Positions 25,273 to 33,968 of a stretch of 64,000 nucleotides of DNA are shown in pieces. Source of the stretch: Bacteroidota bacterium. GTDB lineage: Bacteria > Bacteroidota > Bacteroidia > Palsa-965. The first letter of the stretch is position 1; each line of letters opens with the position of its first letter. Made by a program: the position numbers and the translations under genes. Location of the stretch: NCBI GenBank assembly GCA_020402865.1, contig JADBYT010000033.1, positions 40,915 through 104,914 on the forward strand, read 5' to 3'. Below the pieces are notes generated by a model. That model did no database searches, was not told where the DNA came from, and saw only the letters and a list, made by a program, of their open reading frames with translations.

Positions 25273-27405
25273 ATGACAAAAAAATTCAGATTCATTCTTG
25301 TGTCCCTGCCCGTTGTACTGGGACTTTCTGCATTTGCCATTATTGGTTCGAGTTGTGCGGCTGCTTTAAATGCCCCCAACGCCAGTCCGAAAGAACAGGC
25401 CATACTTTCACGCACCATCGAATTGCTCGGTATTGAACATTACAGTCCGGTAGATATCAACAACGATTTCTCCCATAAGGTATTCGACATGTTCCTTGAA
25501 CGCTCTGACTACAACAAAAAAATCCTGTTGCAGTCGGATGTGGATGAACTGAAAAAACATTACGACAAAATCGACGACCAGTCGAAAGCCGGCTCGCTCG
25601 ATTTCTTCGACAAAACAGTGGAAATACTCAACAAGCGCATTGCTGAAGACCGGACTTACTACACCGAAATTCTTTCCAAGCCTTTTGATTTTACGGTGAA
25701 AGAATCGGTGGAGCTTGATCCTGAAAAACTAGCCTACGCAAAAAATAAAACCGAAATGCGCGAAGCCTGGCGTAAATTCCTGAAATATCAGGTATTGGTG
25801 CGTTTTGTGGATCTGAAGGAAGAGCAGGATAAAAAACTAGAAACCAAGAAGGAAGATTTTGTGGTAAAGTCGGATGCCGAACTTGAATCCGAAGCGCGAG
25901 AGAAAGTGAAAAAAACGGAAGACGAAATTTTTGATCGTCTGGCAAAGGTTGATCGTGCTGACCGCATGGCTTCATTTGTAAATGTACTTACCGGTGTGTA
26001 TGATCCGCATACCGAATTTTATCCGCCCAACGATAAAGAAGATTTCGACATCCGCATGTCGGGACAGCTGGAAGGCATTGGAGCCACGCTGCAAGAGAAA
26101 GACGGCTATATTAAAGTAATCAGCATTATGCCCGGAAGTCCTTCTTCAAAACAGGGGCAACTCAAAGCCGGCGATCTTATTCTGAAAGTGGCACAGGGCG
26201 ACAAAGACCCTGTGGACATTGTAGGTATGCAGGTGGGTGATGCGGTGAAACTGATTCGTGGTAAAAAAGGCACGGAAGTGCGCTTGACGGTAAAAAAGCC
26301 TGACGGGCAAACCACAGTTATTTCGATTATCCGTGACATTGTGGTGCTTGAAGAAACCTTTGCACAAAGTGCAGTGATTGAGCAAAACGGTAAAGTAGGT
26401 TACATCAAACTGCCTTCGTTTTATGCTGATTTCACTAAGGGTAAAACAGCCGCCCGCTATGCTGCTGATGATGTGAAGCGTGAAATTGAAAAACTCAAAG
26501 CCGAAAACATAGATGGCCTTATCCTTGATCTTCGGGATAATGGCGGCGGTTCGCTGCAGGAAGTGGTGAAAATGGTGGGCCTGTTTATTAAGGAAGGTCC
26601 GGTGGTACAAGTAAGCTCACGCAGAAACGGCGCCCGTCCGTACGTTGATCCCGACCGTGGAAACATCGTGTATGAGGGCCCGCTGGTGGTAATGATAAAT
26701 GAGAACAGTGCATCTGCTTCTGAAATTCTTGCCGCAGCCATTCAGGATTACAAACGCGGCGTAATAGTAGGCAGCAACTCGTTCGGGAAAGGTACTGTAC
26801 AAAACTTCTACGATCTGGACCAGGTGAACAGTGATGGTAAACGTTTCGACGATCCGCTGGGCGCGGTGAAAGTGACCATCCAGAAGTTTTACCGCATTGA
26901 TGGAAGTTCGACACAACTTAAAGGTGTATCACCGGATATTTCATTGCCTGGAATTTACAGCCTTATTGAAACCGGCGAGAAAGATCTCGACAATCCGCTT
27001 GCCTGGGATCAGATCCGCAAGGAAGATTATACGCTCTGGAGCAATGCACCGAAGTTCAGTGCGCTGAATGACATGAGCCGCAAGCGTGTGGCTGAAAACA
27101 AAGGCTTCCAGATTATAAGCAGCAAAGCCGAGCAACTGAAACGCGAAAAAGACATGACGCTTGAATCGCTGTTGCTCACTGACTATATGGCTCAGCGCAA
27201 GAAACTGGAAGAAGAAAACAAAGCACTCAAGGCTCTTGAAGAACCAATTGCCGGGATGAAACCGATCGGACTGAAAACAGACATGGAAATGATTGCAGGC
27301 GATACTTCCCGCACCGCCCGCAAAACCGACTGGCTTGAAAAACTTGGCAAAGACGTGTATTTGAGCGAAGCCGCACACATTGTACATGACATGAAAGGCA
27401 ATTAA
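25273..27405 (+). CDS. Carboxy-terminal processing (tail-specific) protease, S41A
   Basis: A 710-residue exported protease of the Prc/CtpA type. An N-terminal hydrophobic segment is followed by GSSC, a possible lipobox. Then come a helical N-terminal domain, a PDZ domain (about 255-350, GQLEGIGATLQEKDGYIKV) and the protease core with catalytic S481 (NSASASEI) and K506 (SFGKGTVQ). A C-terminal DUF3340-like helical tail follows, as in Escherichia coli Prc. It cleaves proteins from their C-termini in the periplasm. Followed by a strong terminator. Confidence 0.93.
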   Translation: MTKKFRFILVSLPVVLGLSAFAIIGSSCAAALNAPNASPKEQAILSRTIELLGIEHYSPVDINNDFSHKVFDMFLERSDYNKKILLQSDVDELKKHYDKIDDQSKAGSLDFFDKTVEILNKRIAEDRTYYTEILSKPFDFTVKESVELDPEKLAYAKNKTEMREAWRKFLKYQVLVRFVDLKEEQDKKLETKKEDFVVKSDAELESEAREKVKKTEDEIFDRLAKVDRADRMASFVNVLTGVYDPHTEFYPPNDKEDFDIRMSGQLEGIGATLQEKDGYIKVISIMPGSPSSKQGQLKAGDLILKVAQGDKDPVDIVGMQVGDAVKLIRGKKGTEVRLTVKKPDGQTTVISIIRDIVVLEETFAQSAVIEQNGKVGYIKLPSFYADFTKGKTAARYAADDVKREIEKLKAENIDGLILDLRDNGGGSLQEVVKMVGLFIKEGPVVQVSSRRNGARPYVDPDRGNIVYEGPLVVMINENSASASEILAAAIQDYKRGVIVGSNSFGKGTVQNFYDLDQVNSDGKRFDDPLGAVKVTIQKFYRIDGSSTQLKGVSPDISLPGIYSLIETGEKDLDNPLAWDQIRKEDYTLWSNAPKFSALNDMSRKRVAENKGFQIISSKAEQLKREKDMTLESLLLTDYMAQRKKLEEENKALKALEEPIAGMKPIGLKTDMEMIAGDTSRTARKTDWLEKLGKDVYLSEAAHIVHDMKGN

Positions 27406-27421
27406 CATTTGCTTCCCTGGT

Positions 27422-27455
27422 AAGAGCCGCAGCGCATGCTGCGGCTCTTTTTTTA
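27422..27455 (+). terminator. Terminator of the S41 protease gene
   Basis: AGAGCCGCAGC-gcat-GCTGCGGCTCT followed by T7 or more. Confidence 0.93.
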
Positions 27456-27535
27456 TAACAAAATGCGTTTGGTCATTTGCCGGTTGAGGCATTGTTTTGT
27501 AACTTGATAACGCAATCGTTCAACCAATCACATCT

Positions 27536-28240
27536 ATGACCGTGTTACATCGTCCGCCAATGCTCATGCTGCATGGAGCTATCGGAGCGGCCCGGCAGCT
27601 AACTCCGTTAAAGCATATATTAGAAACGCATTGCGGACAGATACGCACGCTTGATTTCCCGGGTCACGGCGGCCGGAGCATGCCGGTGTTGCCATTCAGC
27701 ATAAAGCAGTTTGCGGAAAGCGCCATTGACTATATGAATGAAGAAGGCCTGGAGCGTGTTGATATTTTCGGCTACAGCATGGGCGGATACGTGGCGCTTT
27801 ATTTGGCTCGGCATTATCCCTCACGCGTGGGGCGTATTTGCACACTGGCTACAAAGTTTGCATGGAGCCCCGATGTATCCGCACGCGAAGTAAGGCTGCT
27901 GCATCCCGAAACAATTGAGCAGAAAGTCCCCCACTTTGCCCGCACCCTTGAAGAACGGCATGCACCGCAACACTGGAAAGATGTGCTGCACGCCACCGCC
28001 GCACTCATGCACAACCTGGGCGAAACACCCGAACTGAGCGACGAAGACTTTGCACAAATTGCACACCCGGTGCTGCTCAGTGTGGGCGACCGGGATACGA
28101 TGGTAAGCATTGAAGAAACCGCCGGCATTTACCGTAAACTGCCAAACGCACAGCTGGCCGTGCTGCCCAACACCACCCACCCCGTAGAGCAGGCCGATTT
28201 GCAGCGCATTGAAGAACTTCTGCGCCGGTTTATGTATTAA
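27536..28240 (+). CDS. Alpha/beta hydrolase
   Basis: A 234-residue alpha/beta hydrolase. The oxyanion-side motif is LHGAIGA, the nucleophile elbow GYSMGGY, the acid SVGDRDTMV and the catalytic His TTHPVE; all three catalytic residues are present. No signal peptide. MenH-like in length and layout, but no menaquinone genes are nearby, so the substrate is unassigned. Confidence 0.85.
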   Translation: MTVLHRPPMLMLHGAIGAARQLTPLKHILETHCGQIRTLDFPGHGGRSMPVLPFSIKQFAESAIDYMNEEGLERVDIFGYSMGGYVALYLARHYPSRVGRICTLATKFAWSPDVSAREVRLLHPETIEQKVPHFARTLEERHAPQHWKDVLHATAALMHNLGETPELSDEDFAQIAHPVLLSVGDRDTMVSIEETAGIYRKLPNAQLAVLPNTTHPVEQADLQRIEELLRRFMY

Positions 28241-28280
28241 ACACAAACATGTGTTTAACACTTCTAAGCCTCAGGGGCTG

Positions 28281-28754
28281 TCAGGTGGTGTACACTATGT
28301 CGTTAAGTTCCATGTAAATATCTGCGGGGAAATCGCCGGTTTCGGCGCGTTGGGCAAAAAGCTCAAGTGAATGGCGCAGATCGGGGATTTTACTATTGGC
28401 CGCCAGCCTGCGAGCCCAGTCTAAATTGGTCAGTTGAGCGGGGTCAGCATCAAAAGCATGCATTAAGAATTTCCACGCCTGATCAGGAGTATGCAGAAAT
28501 GAAGCGGCCACTGCAGCCAGCGCAAAACGGTTTTTCATGGCCGGCGATATCGTGAGGCTAAACACGGTATCGGCCAGCAGACAGATTTCGGCCGGAGCCT
28601 TGTCCTGCATTTCTTCATTTTCGGCAGCAGCAAGTACCTCGTTCAGCAAAAGCGTATCGGAAGGATCCTTTACAAGTGCTTCAGAGGCAAAGCGAAATGC
28701 TGCAATAACATCAGACGCTCGAACACGATTAAATTGTGTGGAGTTGGAGGTCAT
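28281..28754 (-). CDS. Hypothetical helical protein
   Basis: A 157-residue protein, all-helical by composition, no signal or membrane segment. The start at 28754 (MTSNSTQFNR) is preferred to the in-frame ATG at 28793, which adds a cysteine-rich non-conserved leader. Stretches such as VIAAFRFASEALVKDPSDTLLLNEVL and AAVAASFLHTPDQAWKFL suggest TPR-like helical pairs. Family not recognised. It is convergent with the hydrolase gene. Confidence 0.6.
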   Translation of the reverse strand: MTSNSTQFNRVRASDVIAAFRFASEALVKDPSDTLLLNEVLAAAENEEMQDKAPAEICLLADTVFSLTISPAMKNRFALAAVAASFLHTPDQAWKFLMHAFDADPAQLTNLDWARRLAANSKIPDLRHSLELFAQRAETGDFPADIYMELNDIVYTT

Positions 28755-28845
28755 GGAGTGTAGGGTTGACGCCGTTAAACTACAACACACCACCTAAGTC
28801 CGCAAGCAAAAAACCAAATCTTGTGATAACTTTTACAGAAATAAT

Positions 28846-29223
28846 TCAAACTTGCCCCGTTATTCTGTAACTCAATACACTGGCAATTGACCGGGCACGG
28901 CTTTTAGCCTCTTCTGCCTTGATACCCGCGAATTTACTGTCAACTTCAGCAAAAAACAGCTCCAGCCAACGTCCAAAATCAGCTTCTGAAAGCGTATATT
29001 TTTCATGCAAATGCATATGCGCCTCCATCAGGTTTCCTGAAAATCCACCGGTATTAAACAACAAACCAGACCAAAAGCTTACAATCCGAGGCAGATGGGC
29101 CTGCATATCGGTACCGGCAAAAAAACGGGCAAGTTGTTCATCAGCCAGTACCTTCTCATAAAACGACAGCAACAGCTGTTCAATATCGTGATCGGAAACA
29201 AGATCGGGTTTAAATTCGGCCAT
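28846..29223 (-). CDS. Group III truncated haemoglobin
   Basis: A 125-residue globin. The FYEKVLADEQLARFF opening, the region SFWSGLLFNTGGFSGN and the HEKYTLSEADFGRWLELFF segment, where the proximal His lies, match group III truncated globins. Likely binds O2 or NO in the cytoplasm; a respiratory or nitrosative-stress role is known for relatives. It is a single gene on the minus strand. Confidence 0.88.
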   Translation of the reverse strand: MAEFKPDLVSDHDIEQLLLSFYEKVLADEQLARFFAGTDMQAHLPRIVSFWSGLLFNTGGFSGNLMEAHMHLHEKYTLSEADFGRWLELFFAEVDSKFAGIKAEEAKSRARSIASVLSYRITGQV

Positions 29224-29259
29224 AGCGCAAAGTTCCGCTTTTCAGTCTGAAACACCTGC

Positions 29260-30603
29260 TTATTTTTTCGGCTTCAGAAATTGCTGATAATTAGCCGTGG
29301 TCACGTTATCAATCTTGAGTTTGGCAAGCCATTGCTCCTCTTTTTTCAGATTATTGAAAAGATAATTATCTGATGGTGCTTCACCATAATACGATATATC
29401 AAAACTGCTGTAGAAGCCCAGTCCTTTTATTTTACTCAGTTTATTCAGCTCAGTAAGTGTGTTTCTGAATTCATTATCAAGCAGTGTAAACACCACACGC
29501 AGGTTCTGGTTTCCCATCATACCTTCATACGCCTCTTTTTCCTTCAGGCTGGCATAATGCACATACCAGGCAATAAAAAGTCTGAATTCGTAGTGCGCCT
29601 GCGCAGTGCCCGAAGCCATACTCATAAACTTTGCCGCGCGTGTGGTATCGCCGTCTTTGAGTGCTTGTTTTGCGCCCTGCAGACAAGCGTGTACACCATT
29701 AAAATAGGCCGAATATTCGTCGAGCAAACCATAAATGCCCGATATATTTGCACTTACATGCGAAGAGGAATCGACATAGGTTTTGTAGCGGAAAATTTTC
29801 TCGCGTGCATCTGCAGGGACAACCGGAGTAAATAAACTTGTTTTGTAAGCCCTTGTGCGCGGCACATCAATATAAATTCCCGGAATGATGAGGTAGCCGC
29901 CTTTGTTGTGCATGTGCACCGATTCATGTATCACGGTTTCAAAATCGGAGAACAACTTTGCTTCGGCCGTATCGATTACCGGTTTTACAAGCGAATCATT
30001 TATTACATGGTAATAGCAGTCGGGGCCGCAATAGCTTTGGGAAAGTATGTTGTCGTAGCCTTTTGTGTATCGGCTGGCAGTCTGAATGTAAAACCGCTTT
30101 GCAAGATCACCGGCATTGGCGGGCTGCACATACGTGGCCGAAGAAGGTTTGGGCTTTACGGCAGGCTTTTTCAGTTCGGGCACAGCTGTAAAACCGTTGG
30201 CCGTTAATGTTTCGCGGGTGAGCGGGTTTACCAGCCAGTGCTGGGTAAGGCTGGCATCGTTGGCGGCGGCGGCCATTTTCGGACGGCGTCCCAACCACAC
30301 ATCACGGCGTTTTTCGTAGAGCCCTTTCGGCGAAACAAAAAATGTTTTGCGCAGCATGGGGTTGGGCCCGTGCCGTTTCATGGTTGTTTTCAGTTCGAGC
30401 TTGCGTCCGTTGAGTTCGTACATACCCGTATCGCGTGTGGCTTTTTTCTTTGTGTAGGAGAGGTATTCATACACCTTATCGCTTCGCAAACGAAGCACAC
30501 GCAACGAGCTGTTGCCGTTTTTAATGGTGTACACAGCGGTGTATTCAACGCCAGACAGCGCGGCGGGAAAAGCCAGAAGCAGAAGGAAAACCACGTAACG
30601 CAT
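29260..30603 (-). CDS. Putative secreted HEXXH metallopeptidase
   Basis: A 447-residue protein with a signal peptide (MRYVVFLLLLAFPAALSG). The first ~140 residues are beta-rich (KVYEYLSYTKKK, TGMYELNGRKLELKTTM), a low-complexity Pro/Lys linker follows (145-160), and the rest is helical. A zinc-binding motif H226-E-S-V-H230 lies in a helix (FETVIHESVHMHN), and LLDEYSAYF (E296) 66 residues on could give the third ligand as in gluzincins. I do not recognise the family name. The catalytic assignment rests on the motif alone. Confidence 0.6.
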   Translation of the reverse strand: MRYVVFLLLLAFPAALSGVEYTAVYTIKNGNSSLRVLRLRSDKVYEYLSYTKKKATRDTGMYELNGRKLELKTTMKRHGPNPMLRKTFFVSPKGLYEKRRDVWLGRRPKMAAAANDASLTQHWLVNPLTRETLTANGFTAVPELKKPAVKPKPSSATYVQPANAGDLAKRFYIQTASRYTKGYDNILSQSYCGPDCYYHVINDSLVKPVIDTAEAKLFSDFETVIHESVHMHNKGGYLIIPGIYIDVPRTRAYKTSLFTPVVPADAREKIFRYKTYVDSSSHVSANISGIYGLLDEYSAYFNGVHACLQGAKQALKDGDTTRAAKFMSMASGTAQAHYEFRLFIAWYVHYASLKEKEAYEGMMGNQNLRVVFTLLDNEFRNTLTELNKLSKIKGLGFYSSFDISYYGEAPSDNYLFNNLKKEEQWLAKLKIDNVTTANYQQFLKPKK

Positions 30604-30708
30604 ACTTACTGAGGAATTGGTGAGTGTATGCGTGTTTCATAAACTTCTTGATGGTGGTTTATGAGTTAACGTGCAAGATCAGTGCCATGTTGTACCGGAG
30701 GCAAAAAA

Positions 30709-32157
30709 TCAGTCGGCACACTCGTCCACTTTGCCGCCTTTTTGTGCTTTACCGGCTTTTCCGGCACGATGCGGAAGGGGGAAAAGCGGGAGTTTGAGCA
30801 CGAAATACGCATCGGCGCTAAAGTTATACTTGCGCGGGAAAAGTAAACCGAGAATATCATTGGTTCCCAGCGAAAGCGGCCCCAGCCTTACGCCGCCGCC
30901 CACCGCCGCCACACCCAGCCGCGAAAACGACACGGGGGCCCACACACCAAACCACTCGTTTTCGTAGCGCGGGGTTATGCTTACGCGGGTAAGCTCGTGT
31001 ACACGCGCCATACGTGAGCCGCGCAGGTAAACCGCCGAATACACATTGCCGCCCACAAACAAGCCCTGACGGAACTGATAATCGCCGTGCAGGTTAAGTG
31101 CCAGCGGCAAACGCATCCACATGGCATTGCCTGCATCGGCACCACCGTTGCGCAGCTCGAATGTGCCGTACACCGGTGCCGGGGCTGTTTGGTTAATGGG
31201 TTCGCCGTTGGTGTTCCAGTAGCCGGCGCTCACCGCATATTCATCGCTCAGTTCGCCGCGACGAAAACGAATAATTCCGGCATCGAGCAGCGCCAGACCA
31301 ATGCGGTATTTATACATTGCCCGCTCGCCACGCAGTCCGGGCCACACGCGGCGCTGGTCGGGCTTTTTCTGCATCACTTCGGGGCGGAATTCGTAAATGA
31401 GACCGGCATCGAGGCCCAGTCCCGGACTGGTACGAAAGCCCCACGAAGGGGTGAGCGCACTGTTAAATGTAATCTGGTCGCTGTGCATAAAACGCAGATC
31501 GCCACGATACAGCTGAATCACACTGTCGTTGGGCACCGTATAGTTGGCATCGCTCAAATCCACATGCACGGCCGCCAGCCCGAAAAGCAACTTAGGCCGC
31601 ACACCGGCAGCAAGGTAATGCTCGGCACCATTGCGAAGCACCGCGGCATAGGTAAAAGCCACCTCGGCCCAGCTCATGGCATTTACACTTAACCGGTTAT
31701 TGGTGTAGTTCGCATTAAACTGCGGCGGATTATCAAAGCCATAGGCAATCAGACGGGCCAGATCGCGGTTAACACCATCCACATTCACATAATTGCGCAT
31801 GTTCAGGTTAATGCCCCAGCCCGACTTTTCGTTTGACCGCATGATGCCGGGGCCGAGCACTGTGCCGCGCACAAAAGCCGCTTTTTTTGTATTGATGTTG
31901 CGCAGCTTCAGGTCTTCAAGACCAAGCGTTGGCTTACGAATATCAGCCCTGCGGATACCTGCATAATTGTTGCCCGCTTCCACACTGGCGCCTGCCAGCA
32001 GGATATCAAGACTGTAATTGTTATCAGCCGCTGTAGCCGGGTTAAACCAAAGCCCGGCAGCACCTGCATACGGGGAGGCGCTGTATCCGGGAAAATCCTG
32101 GGAAAGCCCTTTTAAAGAAGAGGCCAGAACAAACAGAGCAATAAAACGGATGTGCAT
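30709..32157 (-). CDS. DUF5723 family outer-membrane protein
   Basis: A 482-residue protein with signal peptide (MHIRFIALFVLASSLKGLSQ). The start at 32157 is chosen over an in-frame ATG 24 nt upstream for this reason. The opening GYSASPYAGAAGLWFNPATAADN is typical of PorV/DUF5723-like barrels in Bacteroidota, and the rest alternates short beta strands to the C-terminus (YFVLKLPLFPL) before a basic tail. Function unknown; likely an outer-membrane beta barrel. Confidence 0.8.
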   Translation of the reverse strand: MHIRFIALFVLASSLKGLSQDFPGYSASPYAGAAGLWFNPATAADNNYSLDILLAGASVEAGNNYAGIRRADIRKPTLGLEDLKLRNINTKKAAFVRGTVLGPGIMRSNEKSGWGINLNMRNYVNVDGVNRDLARLIAYGFDNPPQFNANYTNNRLSVNAMSWAEVAFTYAAVLRNGAEHYLAAGVRPKLLFGLAAVHVDLSDANYTVPNDSVIQLYRGDLRFMHSDQITFNSALTPSWGFRTSPGLGLDAGLIYEFRPEVMQKKPDQRRVWPGLRGERAMYKYRIGLALLDAGIIRFRRGELSDEYAVSAGYWNTNGEPINQTAPAPVYGTFELRNGGADAGNAMWMRLPLALNLHGDYQFRQGLFVGGNVYSAVYLRGSRMARVHELTRVSITPRYENEWFGVWAPVSFSRLGVAAVGGGVRLGPLSLGTNDILGLLFPRKYNFSADAYFVLKLPLFPLPHRAGKAGKAQKGGKVDECAD

Positions 32158-32213
32158 AAAAGGCCTTGCGTTGGGGTGCAAATTAGCCTTTTACGCACAT
32201 CCGGGCAAATAAG

Positions 32214-33053
32214 TTAGCAGCATCCCGAACCGGGAGTGCAACTACTGTCTTTCACGCCAAACACCGTAATACTGTAAATACCAGTGCCCGATTCGCGAAA
32301 GGCATTAATTTCCTCCGCGCTCAGGTAGCTGCTGAGTATTTCTTCCGGCACCTCAATGGTTTTCTGTTTCTGCACGGTAATGTTTGTAAAACCGGCCTTT
32401 TCAATCAATCCCAGGTATTCACTTTTCTGTATGGCTCCTGAAATACAGCCGGCATACAGTTCAGCCGTTTTGCGCACACTGTTGGTGAGGTGCCCTTCAA
32501 GCACGATATCGGAAATACTGAAATGCCCGCCGGGCTTAAGCACACGATTGATTTCAGCAAATACAGCGGCTTTATCCGGAACCAGATTGAGCACACAGTT
32601 ACTCACCACTACATCGGCAATGCCAGCCGTAACGGGCATTTTTTCAATATCGCCCTGCCTGAACTCCACGTTGTGAAAACCAAGTTTTTCGGCATTGGCA
32701 CGGGCCCGCTCAATCATGGCCGGCGTAAAGTCGATGCCGATTACCTTACCCGTAGCACCGGTTTCGTGACGGGCTACAAAACAATCGTTACCGGCTCCGC
32801 TGCCCAGATCAATGACTACATCCCCGGGCCTGATTTTGGCAAACTCCGTGGGAAGTCCGCACCCAAGTCCCAGATCAGCTTCGGGCTGGTATCCCTTGAG
32901 GGCATCATACTGGTCTGACATGATGCTGTAAACCGGATCGCCGCAGCTTGTGGTGGCTCCGCAGCAGGATGAGGCGTTGGTGCTCTTATCCTGTAAAGCA
33001 ATTTCGCTGTATTTCTCCCGGACCAGCGCCTTGAGTTCGTCTGAATTTTGCAT
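32214..33053 (-). CDS. arsM: Arsenite S-adenosylmethionine methyltransferase
   Basis: A 279-residue SAM methyltransferase that methylates arsenite. Motif I is VIDLGSGAGNDCF (80-92). The three arsenic-binding cysteines of the family fit C65 (GLGCGLP), C153 (VSNCVLN) and C203 (YAGCISGA); the 50-residue spacing of the last two is kept. Extra Cys pairs occur near the N-terminus (ASSCCGA) and at the very end (CTPGSGCC). No arsR, arsC or arsB is adjacent. A palindrome resembling an ArsR site lies in the promoter. Confidence 0.92.
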   Translation of the reverse strand: MQNSDELKALVREKYSEIALQDKSTNASSCCGATTSCGDPVYSIMSDQYDALKGYQPEADLGLGCGLPTEFAKIRPGDVVIDLGSGAGNDCFVARHETGATGKVIGIDFTPAMIERARANAEKLGFHNVEFRQGDIEKMPVTAGIADVVVSNCVLNLVPDKAAVFAEINRVLKPGGHFSISDIVLEGHLTNSVRKTAELYAGCISGAIQKSEYLGLIEKAGFTNITVQKQKTIEVPEEILSSYLSAEEINAFRESGTGIYSITVFGVKDSSCTPGSGCC

Positions 33054-33066
33054 GTGAGTTTGATTT

Positions 33067-33090
33067 ATCGCAATATTACGATAATATCGA
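33067..33090. promoter_or_regulatory. ArsR-like operator candidate upstream of arsM
   Basis: ATATTA-CGA-TAATAT (33073-33087) is an inverted repeat of 6-bp arms set in an AT-rich context, 20-34 bp before the arsM start. Its form (AT-rich arms around a short centre) is like ArsR/SmtB-family sites. It overlaps a TAATATTG element close to the -7 consensus. The regulator is not in the window. Confidence 0.5.
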
Positions 33091-33215
33091 ACTCAAAAAA
33101 CAAATCACAACACCCTTATTTTATTAATCTGATGAATATCAGCTAATAAAATGACATTGCTCCTGCACTTCCGTTTGCCGTTGGCCGACTTTTGGACTTC
33201 ATAAATCACTTCAAC

Positions 33216-33419
33216 ATGGAAATCAACAATCAGCACCAACCTTTAAGAATCAGTCGCCGCGCACTTCGTTTATTTGCCAGCGGAGCACTGGTTGTTTACC
33301 TCAGCGGGCTTACTTATTGCGTTACATCAGGGCATAATTTCGAAGCCGCTATTCTGGGAGTGGCGATGCTGATGCTGGGTGGCCTGACTTACTGGATTTA
33401 CAAAAATCTGGATCACTAA
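33216..33419 (+). CDS. Small two-segment membrane protein (67 aa)
   Basis: A 67-residue protein with a polar N-terminus (MEINNQHQPLRISRRALR) and two hydrophobic helices (about 20-35 and 44-61), ending YWIYKNLDH. The start at 33216 is chosen as the last ATG before the conserved-looking polar head; another at 33192 is possible. No family recognised. A strong nested terminator follows. Confidence 0.65.
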   Translation: MEINNQHQPLRISRRALRLFASGALVVYLSGLTYCVTSGHNFEAAILGVAMLMLGGLTYWIYKNLDH

Positions 33420-33430
33420 GAGCCTGTTCA

Positions 33431-33490
33431 ATACATCAAAACAACCGGATATGGAATAAACCTGTCCGGTTGTTTATTTTTTTGATGTAT
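33431..33490 (+). terminator. Nested hairpin terminator
   Basis: An inner stem AAACAACCGGA (33438-33448) / TCCGGTTGTTT (33465-33475) is enclosed by an outer 10-bp stem ATACATCAAA (33431-33440) / TTTGATGTAT (33481-33490), with an A/T-rich run between the right arms. Confidence 0.8.
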
Positions 33491-33505
33491 CCAACCAACG
33501 CATTG

Positions 33506-33513
33506 TACCTTTA
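33506..33513 (+). promoter_or_regulatory. -7-like element
   Basis: TACCTTTA, one base from consensus, with TTTG 21 nt upstream (33481-33484), 18 nt before the lipoprotein start. Confidence 0.4.
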
Positions 33514-33531
33514 TGTAAATCATTCAGGCAA

Positions 33532-33909
33532 ATGAAACCTATTCTGACCATTACACTGCTTGCAGGAAGTATTTGGCTTACAGGCTGCAATAAAGACGGT
33601 ACCGGCGGCGACGCCGCACTAGGCATTACGGCAAAACATCACGGGGCAACAATTCCGGGTACGCGCATTTACATTAAATACGGTGCAAAAGATTTTCCGG
33701 GCGAAGATGTCTCGAAATATGATGCATCGGTAACTGCAAACGCCAGCGGCTATGCCGAAATTCCTGATTTACGCTATGGCCATTACTACATATACGGCGT
33801 AGGATTCGACAGTTCAGTAAATGAACCCGTGAAAGGCGGAATGCCGGTAAAAATAAAATGGACAGACCGGAAAGAAGTCCAGAAAGAAGATCTTTCGATT
33901 ACTGAATAA
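33532..33909 (+). CDS. Lipoprotein, hypothetical
   Basis: A 125-residue protein with a lipobox (WLTGC, Cys19) after a short signal peptide. The mature part looks like one beta-sandwich of the carboxypeptidase-regulatory type (HHGATIPGTRIYIKYG, YAEIPDLRYGHYYIYGVG), ending in an acidic tail. Function unknown. Single gene with its own terminator. Confidence 0.7.
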   Translation: MKPILTITLLAGSIWLTGCNKDGTGGDAALGITAKHHGATIPGTRIYIKYGAKDFPGEDVSKYDASVTANASGYAEIPDLRYGHYYIYGVGFDSSVNEPVKGGMPVKIKWTDRKEVQKEDLSITE

Positions 33910-33917
33910 AAGTTACA

Positions 33918-33962
33918 GCATAAAAAAAACGCCGGAATCTATTCCGGCGTTTTTTTTATGCA
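33918..33962. terminator. Bidirectional terminator
   Basis: GCATAAAAAAAACGCCGGAAT pairs with its reverse complement across CTA; eight A and eight T flank the stem, serving the lipoprotein gene and the convergent desaturase gene. Confidence 0.93.
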
Positions 33963-33968
33963 TACTGG

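Noticed and set aside
33431..33490. Reading the nested hairpin as a riboswitch
   Set aside because: It lies after a stop codon and ends in an A/T-rich run, so a terminator explains it.
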